Positions 25,959-34,686 are shown, counted from the stretch's first letter. The stretch: 64,000 nt of DNA from an uncultured Lachnospiraceae bacterium (GCA_902779305.1 CACZBD010000005.1:1-64000); one strand, 5' to 3'. Translations and numbers: made by a program. Notes: generated from the letters alone by a model not told the origin.

Positions 25959-26007
25959 TGGTCCCTTGGGGTGATCCCTTGGGGACGGGGTTAGTGGTCC
26001 ATTTTCA
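25959..26007. repeat. Half copy of the palindromic repeat with a partial tandem duplicate
   Basis: TGGTCCCTTGGGG (25959-25971) is followed at once by a complete single arm (25972-26007, ATCCCTTGGGGACGGGGTTA and onward to CCATTTTCA). The last three bases, TCA at 26005-26007, are the stop codon of the aldolase-like gene read on the minus strand. Confidence 0.75.
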
Positions 26008-27051
26008 CAAGCGGTCGATCAGTTTGTCGACATCTTCTTGCGTGGTTGCCCAGCTGGTCGCGATTCGCATGATGGTATGGTCTTCATCCGTATGCTCCCA
26101 GAATGCCAGTTCCACATTTGCTGTTAATGCTTCATAACGGTCCCGGTCCAAAACAACAAAAATCTGGTTTGTCGGGGAATGAAAGGCCGTTTGATATCCT
26201 TTTTCCGCCAGTGCCGCACGGATCCTGTCCGCTGCTTCAATAGCGGTTTTTCCGATTTCTTCGTAAAGTCCGTCCGTAAACAGCGTGTCAAACTGGATGC
26301 CGGCGATCCTGCCCTTTGCAAGCAGAGCACCGTGCTGCTTGATGATCGTAAACAGATGCGGGATCAGGTCATGCTTCGGAATGACGACCGCCTCTCCGAA
26401 CAGCGTACCGCACTTGGTGCCTCCGATATAGAACACATCACACAGCGAAGCGATATCTTTCAGTGTCACATCATTTTCCGGACAGGCCAGCGCGTAGGCC
26501 AGTCTGGCGCCGTCCATATACAGCAGGATCTTGTTCTTCCTGCAGACACTGCTGATCTCTTTCAGTTCATGAAGCGTATACAGCGTTCCGTATTCCGTCG
26601 GCTGGGAAATATAGACCATGCCGGGCATCACCATATGCTCGTGATTTTCATCCTGCCAAAATGCATCAACGAAATTTTCGATCGCGGAAGCCGTGATCTT
26701 TCCGTTCTCATGTTCAAGCTGCAGGACTTTGTGCCCGCAAAACTCGATGGCGCCCGCCTCATGCAGGCTGATATGTCCGCTGTTTGCGGCGATCACACCC
26801 TGATAGGGCCGGAGGATCGCATCGATCATCACCGCATTGGCCTGCGTGCCTCCTGCAAGAAAATACACGTCCGCATCCGCAGCTCCACAGGCTTTTCGGA
26901 TCCTGTTCCTTGCGGATTCGGAAAAATCATCCGCCCCGTATCCTGCACTCTTCTCAAGATTGGTTTCCGCAAGCCTCTGCATGATCGCAGGATGCGCTCC
27001 TTCCATGTAATCAGAGGCAAAATACAGTTTCTTTTCGTCAGTCTTCATCAT
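26005..27051 (-). CDS. Threonine-aldolase-like PLP enzyme
   Basis: The 348-residue protein matches the low-specificity L-threonine aldolase/beta-eliminating lyase family, which cleaves threonine to glycine and acetaldehyde. It has FASDYMEGAHPAIMQ at the N terminus, the substrate-loop region VYFLAGGTQANAV, the PLP-stacking region HISLHEAGAI, YMDGARL with the cofactor Asp, and FYIGGTKCGTLFGE with the Schiff-base Lys near residue 212. Substrate could be another beta-hydroxy amino acid. The start is one of two adjacent ATGs after AAAGGACCGGTAAG. Its final stop triplet is part of a repeat arm, so the C terminus may have been set by a repeat insertion. Confidence 0.85.
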   Translation of the reverse strand: MMKTDEKKLYFASDYMEGAHPAIMQRLAETNLEKSAGYGADDFSESARNRIRKACGAADADVYFLAGGTQANAVMIDAILRPYQGVIAANSGHISLHEAGAIEFCGHKVLQLEHENGKITASAIENFVDAFWQDENHEHMVMPGMVYISQPTEYGTLYTLHELKEISSVCRKNKILLYMDGARLAYALACPENDVTLKDIASLCDVFYIGGTKCGTLFGEAVVIPKHDLIPHLFTIIKQHGALLAKGRIAGIQFDTLFTDGLYEEIGKTAIEAADRIRAALAEKGYQTAFHSPTNQIFVVLDRDRYEALTANVELAFWEHTDEDHTIMRIATSWATTQEDVDKLIDRL

Positions 27052-27104
27052 CTTACCGGTCCTTTTTGCATTGGCCGATCCCCAACCCGGAATCGCATTG
27101 TCTC

Positions 27105-27113
27105 ATTATAGCA
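27105..27113 (-). promoter_or_regulatory. Extended -10 promoter of the aldolase-like gene
   Basis: On the minus strand TGCTATAAT is an extended -10 box. TTGCAA lies 15 bases upstream, too close for a good -35, so the extended box probably carries the promoter. Confidence 0.55.
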
Positions 27114-27267
27114 TTTTTCAAGGATTTGCAACAGACAGGGCTTTGATCCCTAAAGCAAGATCGCCAAACGCTCCTGCTGAAATATCCGGCTTGATTTTTC
27201 GTATGTTTTGTCGATAATATCTTTGTGGGGAAACCCGTTTGCAACTACCTGATAAGGAGGAAAAATC

Positions 27268-27420
27268 ATGGTCGAGAAGAACCAAAAGAAGCTTCAGGCT
27301 AAAAAGCGGCGTGTCACGAACGGTTTCAACACCGGCACCCGTGACATGAAACTGAAAACTGCATACCGGCGTAAAAAAAACTGGTCGGCAGATGCCGGCC
27401 AGTATTTTTTCTTTCTTTGA
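27268..27420 (+). CDS. Small basic ORF, 50 residues, running into its terminator
   Basis: An ATG follows AAGGAGGAAAAATC and opens a 50-codon frame rich in Lys and Arg (NQKKLQAKKRRVTNG, then AYRRKKNW). A TTGATT (27191-27196) and TAATAT (27215-27220) 18 bases apart form a plausible promoter. The last dozen codons read through a strong terminator hairpin and give QYFFFL from its T run, with the stop inside a repeat arm. The unit may instead be a short RNA whose ORF start is real but whose original stop was lost. I do not recognise the peptide. Confidence 0.45.
   Translation: MVEKNQKKLQAKKRRVTNGFNTGTRDMKLKTAYRRKKNWSADAGQYFFFL
27381..27410 (+). terminator. Intrinsic terminator
   Basis: CTGGTCGG and CCGGCCAG pair with one G-U and a six-base loop, extended by A-rich sequence upstream and TATTTTTT downstream. 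It lies inside the 3' end of the 50-codon ORF. Confidence 0.85.
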
Positions 27421-27454
27421 AAAGTGGACCACTAACCCCGTCCCCAAGGGCTCA
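27418..27454. repeat. Half copy of the palindromic repeat, inverted
   Basis: TGAAAAGTGGACCACTAACC and onward to AAGGGCTCA is one arm, in the orientation opposite to the half copy at 25959-26007. It carries the stop codon of the plus-strand 50-codon ORF at its left end (27418-27420) and that of the minus-strand lipoprotein gene at its right end (27452-27454). Confidence 0.75.
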
Positions 27455-28027
27455 TTCTGTCCATTCTGTGAAAAAGGTCGCGGTGATATCTTCCTTCCCG
27501 CCAAAGGTTTCCTTCCATTCTTCGATATCTTCCGGAGTGCCGCCTCTCAGTTCCCCGAGTTTTGTGAAATTCCAGGTATTCTCGTCATAATAGATCGTGA
27601 TCTTGTTTCCCTGGTAAAGAATAATGTCACCGGGTTTGGTAGTGATCTGTTCGTCATTTGTCGGCAGATCCCAGGGCAGATCCCCAACCTTTTCAAACCC
27701 GCCGTAGTCGCTCATGTGAATCTCGAGATCCTCTCCGTTGATCTTTTCAAAAAAAGCTTCCGCAGACGAATTATCGGCAAGATCGATCGTAAAACAACGA
27801 TCCCCCACTCTTACTGCAACGATCGCCATCGGTGTCATTTCGTACTCCGTTTCCTGATTCATCTGTTCTTCCTCTCCTGTTTCGGTCTCTCCGGCCGCAT
27901 TTTCTTTCGTTATGTTCTCTTCCGCTGCCGGAGCAGTCGTGCCTTCTTTCTGCGTCTGCGCCATCCGGGTGCATCCGGAAAGAAGCAGCGACATCAGCAG
28001 AATGAAAATCATCACGTATTTTCTCAT
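27452..28027 (-). CDS. Cyclophilin-like lipoprotein
   Basis: The 191-residue protein has a lipoprotein signal peptide (lipobox LLSGC, about residue 19), an acidic Glu/Thr-rich spacer to about residue 65, and a domain of about 115 residues (VRVGDRCFTIDLADNSSAEAF, then KPGDIILYQGNKITIYYDENTWNFTKLGEL). This matches the bacterial cyclophilin-like fold, family PF18050 in memory, found in secreted proteins of Firmicutes and Bacteroidetes. Proline isomerase activity is not established for that family. The ATG at 28027 follows GGAGCCAAA. Its stop codon lies in a repeat arm. Confidence 0.8.
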   Translation of the reverse strand: MRKYVMIFILLMSLLLSGCTRMAQTQKEGTTAPAAEENITKENAAGETETGEEEQMNQETEYEMTPMAIVAVRVGDRCFTIDLADNSSAEAFFEKINGEDLEIHMSDYGGFEKVGDLPWDLPTNDEQITTKPGDIILYQGNKITIYYDENTWNFTKLGELRGGTPEDIEEWKETFGGKEDITATFFTEWTE

Positions 28028-28072
28028 TTTGGCTCCGAATCCCTCCTGATCCTTAGTCTTTTGATCGCAAAG

Positions 28073-28104
28073 CGGACCACTAACCCCGTCCCCAGGGGAC
28101 CATC
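28073..28104. repeat. Half copy of the palindromic repeat
   Basis: GCGGACCACTAACCCCGTCC and onward to GGGGACCATC is one arm, in the same orientation as the copy at 27418. It ends directly at the stop codon of the 2055-residue gene (28105-28107). Confidence 0.75.
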
Positions 28105-31100
28105 CTATTTCCACTGCGCATACAGCGTAAACTCATTGCCGTATGTGAAGATCGTCAGCCATGAAGGATGAAAGATGCCCTGATTTTCAAAAGCGGCTCC
28201 GCCACCAGGGTTCTGCGTCCATTTATCAAAGGTTATCACCGTAGCCGGCACATTGGTCCATGTCTCTTTGCCGCTCCTTACCGTCTTCTTCTGTACAGCG
28301 ATCGTATTCTTGGGCAGTTTCCCTCCCTTTGTGGTCACGGAATCCTTCATCGAAGTAAGACGGTAGTTTCCTTTATACCAGTTAAGATCATGTCCCTCAC
28401 TTTCACCGTATTTCTCATAAAGTTTCTGCGCCATGGCGTCCCCGTTTCCGTCATAATGGATCGTGTAATCCATGGATCTTGCCGTGATATTGAAGCTGAC
28501 GGTCTTGCTGTTTCCGAAAGGCCTGTCCGGTTTTGCCTTGATGGTAACCTTGTAGCTTCCCTTATCCGTGTACCCGGAAGCATCATCATAGAGGATCTCA
28601 TAATCCGTATCAAAGGCAGGATCCGTTCCTTCCGTATCAAAGACAACATCCTCTCCCGTAAGCGTGATCTTCTCCCCCGTGAAGGTCTGCGGCAGGATCG
28701 TGATCTTCATTTTAGAGAGATCGTATATCGGATCTATGAACCGGAACGTGTCAGAAAGCTTCGAAGGATCCGTCGGATCGGATCCGATGTATTTCTTCAT
28801 TCCCGTGACCGTTGCTTTGATCTTCGTTCCGGCGGGAACGATATCCTTTGCGCCGACTTCGTCATCAACATTCCTGTGTTCAAGTGTCGTCTTGCCCTTT
28901 ACCGACACATCACGGGCTTCTGCATAGGTATACTTCACGGTCTTTTCATAATCCGTGCCGGCTTTCAGAACTGCGCCCGACTTCTTATCTGTAACGGTGA
29001 TCACCGGTTTGCAGATGCCCGCTTTATTCTGGTATACGACATCCGTTACCGACATTTTTGCATCAGATTCAAGGGTAGCAGTGGTTATGGTGTATTCGAG
29101 CGGTGCCATCGATCCGGTAAACGCACCTTTTCCCTTTACCGTAACCGCAGGCTTCGCTGTTCCGGTGATCTCATCCGTTTTGCCGGAATACGTAAGGGTG
29201 TATGCCTCACCGGTCAGGGTAATCTCCTTCCACGAGTTTGTTACCGGGTCAAAGCATTTACATGTGACAACAGGTTCCGGTTTCACGCCGCCCTTTGTGT
29301 AAGTATAACTGCCCGGTTCCGGGATGGTCGCCGTCGTAGTCCGGCTTCCGCAATCCTTAGAGATGTTGTACGGAACGATCTTAAAGGTCCTGCTGACACT
29401 TCCTGTCAGGCGTCCCTTTCCGGTAAAAGTCACGGTCGCTGTTCCCGGCAGGATATTGTTCTTGTACGTTACGGTATAATCAACACCGTTTTTATAATCA
29501 ATGTTTGTATCCGTAGTCCTATCATAACGGATTAGCTGAACGCCGTTGTTTGGTCGTTCTGATGCGGCATCTGCGGGACCTGCCACCTCAAACGCGCCTC
29601 CCGTGTAGATGAACGAACCCGACTGCTCATCATAGCAGTCCTCGCTCATGTAGGATGTATAGGCAAACTTGCCTGTTGTCGCGGTAAAGTCCTTGGGGAT
29701 CGTGACATCCTTCATCGCGGTGCCGGTGATCTTGTAGGTTTTCTTCATGGTCCCTGTATAAGCGCCGATCCCGGTATAAGTCACCGTAGCGGTTCCGATC
29801 TCTGTATTGTCCGTATAGTCTGCCCTGTAATCCACGTTTTCCGTCAGGTAGTCCTTATAGCTTACGCCTTCGGAATTCTTCTTCATGACATAGAATTTCA
29901 TGGGTTGTTTGCGCTCGCTTCCGGTATATGACAGGGAGGCGACGAAGTCCTCCGTCTTTGCCTTGCTGAGCGCCGTTCCCGTGATCTTGAAGGTCACTGT
30001 GCGGCTTCCAATATAATTGCCGTTTCCGGTGATCGTCACGGCAGCCGTTCCGATCTCGCGGCATTTAACAGGATCCGGATAAGATAACGTATAGTCTGTT
30101 CCATAGATAAGCGGTGTACTGCCGTTCTTGATGACAAGATCATACGGGTCACCTTTTTTATCAACTGCTAAGGTCTCATCAGATTCCGGTTCGCCAGCCA
30201 AAATGATCTTCTTCCCCTGATACGGCTGGTCCGGGATCTTGGATACCGACACCTTGGAGATCAGGGTCTTGCCGTCACCTGCTATGACCTCATGGAATGT
30301 CTTTGTTCCGCTGTAATTCCCTTTTCCCCTTATGGTCGTAGTGTATGTACCGGCAATTTTGTAATCTTTTTCTGCTTCCCATTCATAGGTGAAATCCGTG
30401 TTTTCTTTGAGGGTCACCGTCCTGCCGCCGAGGTCATATGTGACCTTGGTCTTGCCAAACTGTGCCTTTTTGGAGCTATATGCATAAAGCAGGTCCGATG
30501 CATCCGCATGACTGATATCAAGCGGTTTGATCGTAAAGGTCTTTGAAGCAGTTCCGGCATAATTCCCTTTTCCTTTTACGACCACCGTGGGAGCGGTGCC
30601 GTCGTCCTTGCCGGCTGCGTTTACATTATTCTTATAGCTTACCGAATAATCCTGATCCGTCAGTTTCCGGCTTCCGAAATAGACGTTCACTTCAGGCTTG
30701 ACCGCAACCCCGACATAGTCCTGATCCGGGATGTCCTCGATCCAGATATTATCTCCGACATCTTCTACAACAAGTTTTAGGGAAACGGAAGAAGTAACGC
30801 TATGTTCTCCTGTAATGGTAAGTGTTCCCGTGTGTTCACCTGCTGTTGCAGCCGTATCGTCTTTTACGGAGATGGTAAGTTCGGCGCTCTCTCCGGGTGC
30901 AAGATGCGATCCGCTTAATACACCCATATCGAAGACAGTCCCTGTAATAGCAGGCTCATTCAACGTAACCGCAATATTTCCCGTATTGGTAACTACCACG
31001 GTTTTTGTATCAAATAACCCGGTATAGCCTTTGGGCACGGTTCCAAAATCGAGCAGAGCAGGAGCAGCGGCAATTGCAGGTGCAGCTTCGACCATCCGGA

Positions 31101-34100
31101 TCTTTGCCGTAATTTCCATTTCAATGTCGGAAAACTTAACCGTTATCGTTTCAGTCTTCTCACCTGCGGTTGAAAATTTCGATTTTTCCAGATCCGGACG
31201 GATCTTAAAGGTAACCGTTCCGCCCACCCCGATAATACTTGAGGAAAGATCCTCAACAATATAATTCTCGGTACTGATGCTCTCGATCACAAGGGGGATC
31301 GAGCCGGTGTTCCTGATCAGAACCGCCTGTGCCTCAACCGCTTCTCCACCTATCACAACAGTTCCGAAATCAAAGTTTTCCTTGTTGAATTCTCCGGAAC
31401 TTTCACCAAGAATATCCTTGCCGATGGTGACACTTTTTACAAGTTCATCCGTTTCCGTCACCAAATGTCCCCAGTGGCTCGAACTGTCGCTGATATGGAC
31501 ATCATTTGATCCGGATCTCATCTGAAATCCTTCAGCGATCGAAACAGGATCTCCAAGTATTGCCTCCTTTGCTCCTTCGGCAATTATGTAGGCATCTCCT
31601 TCAATCGAAAGATCATCATATGCCTGCAGCCCATACGAGGATTCTCCTTCACTGCTTTTTGCCTTGATGACACCACCGGTGACCGTCAGGTCATTTGTGG
31701 CATAGATTGAGGCTCTGGTTTTACAAGATGCCGATATATAGCCACCACTTATGACTATATCCTTGCCCGTGATCGAATACCCATCCTCAAAACGCTCTGT
31801 TTTCACTGCGCCACCGCTTAGCGTAACATTTCCTGATTTTGACCGGATATATTGTGCGGTTACATCTCCTCCCGATATATCAATATTTCCTCCTGCCTGA
31901 ATGAATTCGCATTCGATCGTACCACCCTTAACGCTCAGAGTTTTCGTGCCATCATCATAACTTCCGTATACAGGACCTTCGATACTGAGTTTTCCTGTGT
32001 TGCTTCCCTGTATGATCAGGTTATATTCATCCGTAGTCTGTTCACCCCAGATCCCTCTTAACTTCTTATCATCTCCGGGGGCGATGTTGATCGTCGTATC
32101 GCCGATCACATAATAATATTCATTATCGATAAGATCGGAGGCATTGACATTTCCTTTCAGATAATGGCCAACTTTGAACTTGACCTCTACGGAGACTTCA
32201 CTGCCCTGTACCGTTTTGATCTTAATAGTTTCGTTGCCCCCTGACAGTCCGACCTTCGGACGTACACTGAGTGTCAGCGTTTCATCCACTCCCAAAGCTA
32301 AACTGCCGCTCTTTAGAGAGATCTCGTATCTGGACGAAAAAGTTGCCGGATCACAAAGTGTTACCGCCTTTTCGCCCTCATTTCTTATCACAATGTCCTG
32401 CGCTTCGGGCGCAGTCGTATATCCGATATTTGCCCTTCCAAAGTCAAGCGTTGTCTTATCTGCAGTGATCGTATAATCCCACGCCACAACCTCAATTTTT
32501 AAATTGATCGTTGCCTTGGCGCCCTCAACCGTATCTATAACGAGCGTCTCCGTATGTACTCCCGGCTCCAGATCGTAGTGTGGACGAATAGTTAAGTTGA
32601 TGTGATTTCCCTTGGTAATTTGATTGCCGTCAGACTCGAGAGTAAACTTTTGAAGGCCAAAATAATTATCTAAATCCTCACTCTTTAAGTGAAGGGTACC
32701 ATTCGTTACAGAACTGTCATTCTGCAGCCAAATGGTCTTCTTCTCATCAGGATAGTTCTCTTCCTTGAATGACCCAAAGTCTACCTCAGTTGTTTCCGGT
32801 GTGAGCTTATACTGGAATGCGTTGATTTTAAATTTCAATGTGATCGGCGATATGAATTTATCGGACCTGTTTGTATATACACCGATCTGCTGGTCGAACT
32901 CTTCACCGGCCGTCAGATTTTCCTTCGGACGGACCGTAAATGTCGCGGTTTCTCCAGAGAGAAGGTATGTATCCGAAAGCGGGGTGATCGTAAATGCTGT
33001 AGCTGTACTTGTATCGATCTCATCTAACCGGATCGCAGCATTCCCGCTATTAGTGATCACGATTGTTCTAGCCTCGGGGGGCGTTACGCCATAATCAGAG
33101 GTTCCAAAATCAAGTTCTGTCTGATCCGCTGAAATACCATATGTGTTGAAGGTATTGCCTGATTCAATATGTACCTTCTTCGCAGTCTTATTCTCACTAT
33201 CTAAAACGGTCCAAAATCCCGAATCCGCCCCATATCCAAACGTTCCACCGGCCGGATAGGTAACTGCTGTTGTATTCCAGCTTTCAATTGATCCGACGCT
33301 TCGGATGGCAGCTGCTCCACCCTCCACATCTAAAAGGGGGTCATAGAGCGATAACTTACCCGAGACGGACCACAAGCCATAGGCATTCGTGCCCCCAATA
33401 TTTCGCGCATTTACTGCACCTTTTGTGATCGTAAGATCATTTCCGGCATATATTGCTGCAGATGCATTACATGTAGCGGTCACCTTTGAATTTTCAATGA
33501 TGATATTTCCATTATTACTTTTGATGCAGCCATCATAGGGATTGTCGGAAAGGTTTTCCACCTTTACCGTACTGTTTCGTATTTCGATGTCTGATCCTGA
33601 GGAAATCGTAGAAGCGCTTATATGGCCTCCGGATATGATGATTTTTCTATCGTTCTTGATCCTGCTCTCACACTCAACCGTTCCTCCCGTAATCATCAAT
33701 GTTTTCGACTGATCTGTATTTGAAAGTTCAATATATCCGACCTTCAGTATCCCTGCCGTATCTCCCTGTATGGTCAGATTAACTCCTGCGCCAAGAGGAT
33801 CATTCCAGATCCCCCCTATCTCTATGTTATCTCCTTCCGAAATGGTGATGGTCGTATCATCGGTCAATATGTAGTAGCCGTTTTCTTCCAGATCTGAAGC
33901 ATTGACATTCCCGGATATCGAATAGGTAGCCATAAGCCTTTCGTCATCTGCCTCATCCGCCTCTTCCGCCTCTTCAGACAGAAGGAATTCATCAGATAAC
34001 CCGGGTTCCTCAACCGGAAGCTCGTCATCACCTGCTACACTGTCATCATCTGTAACATCGGCATCCGGGATGATTTCTGTTTCCGGCATGCTCTCTTCGT

Positions 34101-34272
34101 CGACAGATTCTGCCTCTTCTGTCAACTGTGTTTCCTGAGCCGGTGAACTGATTAACGCTTCCTGCGCTGCCTCCACCGGTTGATTTTCGGCAGATGCCGC
34201 ATAAACGGGCACTTCACCTATGCCGGAAAACAGCAGTGTCATGGATAAAAACATCGTCAGCAATCTCTTCAT
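28105..34272 (-). CDS. Very large secreted repeat protein with beta-helix and Ig-like domains
   Basis: The 2055-residue protein has a signal peptide (cleavage likely after VYAAS, about residue 27) and an acidic low-complexity stretch to about 112. Two right-handed beta-helix-like segments start with related sequences (GNVNASDLEENGYYIL near 118 and GNVNASDLIDNEYYYV near 707). Each is followed by ASH/choice-of-anchor-D-type modules with the mark LDFG (near 383-700 and 960-1165). A long run of Ig-like modules with VKGKGNYAGTASKTFTIK follows (about 1170-1930). A C-terminal Listeria-Bacteroides-type module (YTIHYDGNGDAM to FTLYAQWK) ends the protein. No LPXTG, SLH or lipobox is present, so how it stays at the surface is unclear. 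An adhesin or matrix role is inferred. Confidence 0.85.
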   Translation of the reverse strand: MKRLLTMFLSMTLLFSGIGEVPVYAASAENQPVEAAQEALISSPAQETQLTEEAESVDEESMPETEIIPDADVTDDDSVAGDDELPVEEPGLSDEFLLSEEAEEADEADDERLMATYSISGNVNASDLEENGYYILTDDTTITISEGDNIEIGGIWNDPLGAGVNLTIQGDTAGILKVGYIELSNTDQSKTLMITGGTVECESRIKNDRKIIISGGHISASTISSGSDIEIRNSTVKVENLSDNPYDGCIKSNNGNIIIENSKVTATCNASAAIYAGNDLTITKGAVNARNIGGTNAYGLWSVSGKLSLYDPLLDVEGGAAAIRSVGSIESWNTTAVTYPAGGTFGYGADSGFWTVLDSENKTAKKVHIESGNTFNTYGISADQTELDFGTSDYGVTPPEARTIVITNSGNAAIRLDEIDTSTATAFTITPLSDTYLLSGETATFTVRPKENLTAGEEFDQQIGVYTNRSDKFISPITLKFKINAFQYKLTPETTEVDFGSFKEENYPDEKKTIWLQNDSSVTNGTLHLKSEDLDNYFGLQKFTLESDGNQITKGNHINLTIRPHYDLEPGVHTETLVIDTVEGAKATINLKIEVVAWDYTITADKTTLDFGRANIGYTTAPEAQDIVIRNEGEKAVTLCDPATFSSRYEISLKSGSLALGVDETLTLSVRPKVGLSGGNETIKIKTVQGSEVSVEVKFKVGHYLKGNVNASDLIDNEYYYVIGDTTINIAPGDDKKLRGIWGEQTTDEYNLIIQGSNTGKLSIEGPVYGSYDDGTKTLSVKGGTIECEFIQAGGNIDISGGDVTAQYIRSKSGNVTLSGGAVKTERFEDGYSITGKDIVISGGYISASCKTRASIYATNDLTVTGGVIKAKSSEGESSYGLQAYDDLSIEGDAYIIAEGAKEAILGDPVSIAEGFQMRSGSNDVHISDSSSHWGHLVTETDELVKSVTIGKDILGESSGEFNKENFDFGTVVIGGEAVEAQAVLIRNTGSIPLVIESISTENYIVEDLSSSIIGVGGTVTFKIRPDLEKSKFSTAGEKTETITVKFSDIEMEITAKIRMVEAAPAIAAAPALLDFGTVPKGYTGLFDTKTVVVTNTGNIAVTLNEPAITGTVFDMGVLSGSHLAPGESAELTISVKDDTAATAGEHTGTLTITGEHSVTSSVSLKLVVEDVGDNIWIEDIPDQDYVGVAVKPEVNVYFGSRKLTDQDYSVSYKNNVNAAGKDDGTAPTVVVKGKGNYAGTASKTFTIKPLDISHADASDLLYAYSSKKAQFGKTKVTYDLGGRTVTLKENTDFTYEWEAEKDYKIAGTYTTTIRGKGNYSGTKTFHEVIAGDGKTLISKVSVSKIPDQPYQGKKIILAGEPESDETLAVDKKGDPYDLVIKNGSTPLIYGTDYTLSYPDPVKCREIGTAAVTITGNGNYIGSRTVTFKITGTALSKAKTEDFVASLSYTGSERKQPMKFYVMKKNSEGVSYKDYLTENVDYRADYTDNTEIGTATVTYTGIGAYTGTMKKTYKITGTAMKDVTIPKDFTATTGKFAYTSYMSEDCYDEQSGSFIYTGGAFEVAGPADAASERPNNGVQLIRYDRTTDTNIDYKNGVDYTVTYKNNILPGTATVTFTGKGRLTGSVSRTFKIVPYNISKDCGSRTTTATIPEPGSYTYTKGGVKPEPVVTCKCFDPVTNSWKEITLTGEAYTLTYSGKTDEITGTAKPAVTVKGKGAFTGSMAPLEYTITTATLESDAKMSVTDVVYQNKAGICKPVITVTDKKSGAVLKAGTDYEKTVKYTYAEARDVSVKGKTTLEHRNVDDEVGAKDIVPAGTKIKATVTGMKKYIGSDPTDPSKLSDTFRFIDPIYDLSKMKITILPQTFTGEKITLTGEDVVFDTEGTDPAFDTDYEILYDDASGYTDKGSYKVTIKAKPDRPFGNSKTVSFNITARSMDYTIHYDGNGDAMAQKLYEKYGESEGHDLNWYKGNYRLTSMKDSVTTKGGKLPKNTIAVQKKTVRSGKETWTNVPATVITFDKWTQNPGGGAAFENQGIFHPSWLTIFTYGNEFTLYAQWK

Positions 34273-34381
34273 TTCGTGTACCTTACCACAGGCTTTATGC
34301 GATTGGTGACGCGCCTGCTACGGCACCAATACAACTGAAAATGAGTTCCAAAATGATGACTAAATGCCATACCTTGAATTC

Positions 34382-34427
34382 ATTATACCTATTTATGATT
34401 CCGTTGAATACCGACAAAAGTCGGTAT
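34382..34427 (-). promoter_or_regulatory. Promoter and palindrome upstream of the 2055-residue gene
   Basis: On the minus strand TATAAT lies at 34382-34387 with no clear -35. Just upstream, ATACCGAC-TTTT-GTCGGTAT (34408-34427) is a perfect 8-bp palindrome at about -33 to -53, suited to an operator. The leader RNA can form an ATTGGTG/CACCAAT hairpin near 34305-34330. Confidence 0.45.
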
Positions 34428-34498
34428 TGCAGTTTTTCACATCCGGCCGAATAAAAAGGCCGCAGAAGACACCTCTGACCTGATCCGATTTTCCAAAA

Positions 34499-34537
34499 GA
34501 AAAAACTCAGAAGGCTTGAAAATTCAAACTTTCTGAG
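34499..34537 (-). terminator. Terminator of the tRNA-Leu gene
   Basis: On the minus strand CTCAGAA (34531-34537) and TTCTGAG (34506-34512) form a stem around an inner TTGAA/TTCAA stem, followed by TTTTTTC. It lies 14 bases after the tRNA. Confidence 0.8.
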
Positions 34538-34550
34538 CTTCCAACAAATA

Positions 34551-34634
34551 TGCGGAGAATGGGACTTGAACCCACACGAGATTGCTCCCACAAGATCCTT
34601 AGTCTTGCTCGTCTGCCAATTCCGACACCTCCGC
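34551..34634 (-). tRNA. tRNA-Leu, anticodon AAG
   Basis: The 84-base class II tRNA folds with acceptor stem GCGGAGG, D-arm sequence AATTGGCAGA, anticodon stem CAAGA/TCTTG enclosing CTAAGGA (anticodon AAG), a long variable arm, and the T arm GTGGGTTCAAGTCCCAT. The discriminator is A, and CCA is not encoded, so it must be added post-transcriptionally. It should read CUU and, if A34 is deaminated to inosine, CUC. Confidence 0.95.
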
Positions 34635-34657
34635 GTACGTCACCTGACGCAAGTGAT

Positions 34658-34686
34658 ATCATATCGCGAATATCCTTGTTTGTCAA
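34658..34686 (-). promoter_or_regulatory. Promoter of tRNA-Leu
   Basis: TTGACA (34681-34686) and TATGAT (34658-34663) are separated by 17 bases on the minus strand, 24 bases before the mature 5' end. Confidence 0.88.

Noticed and set aside
34269..34370. 33-codon ORF whose stop overlaps the ATG of the 2055-residue gene
   Set aside because: The overlap looks like coupling, but the ORF has a very weak ribosome binding site and unremarkable composition, and the large gene has its own AAGG at good spacing. A chance ORF is more likely.
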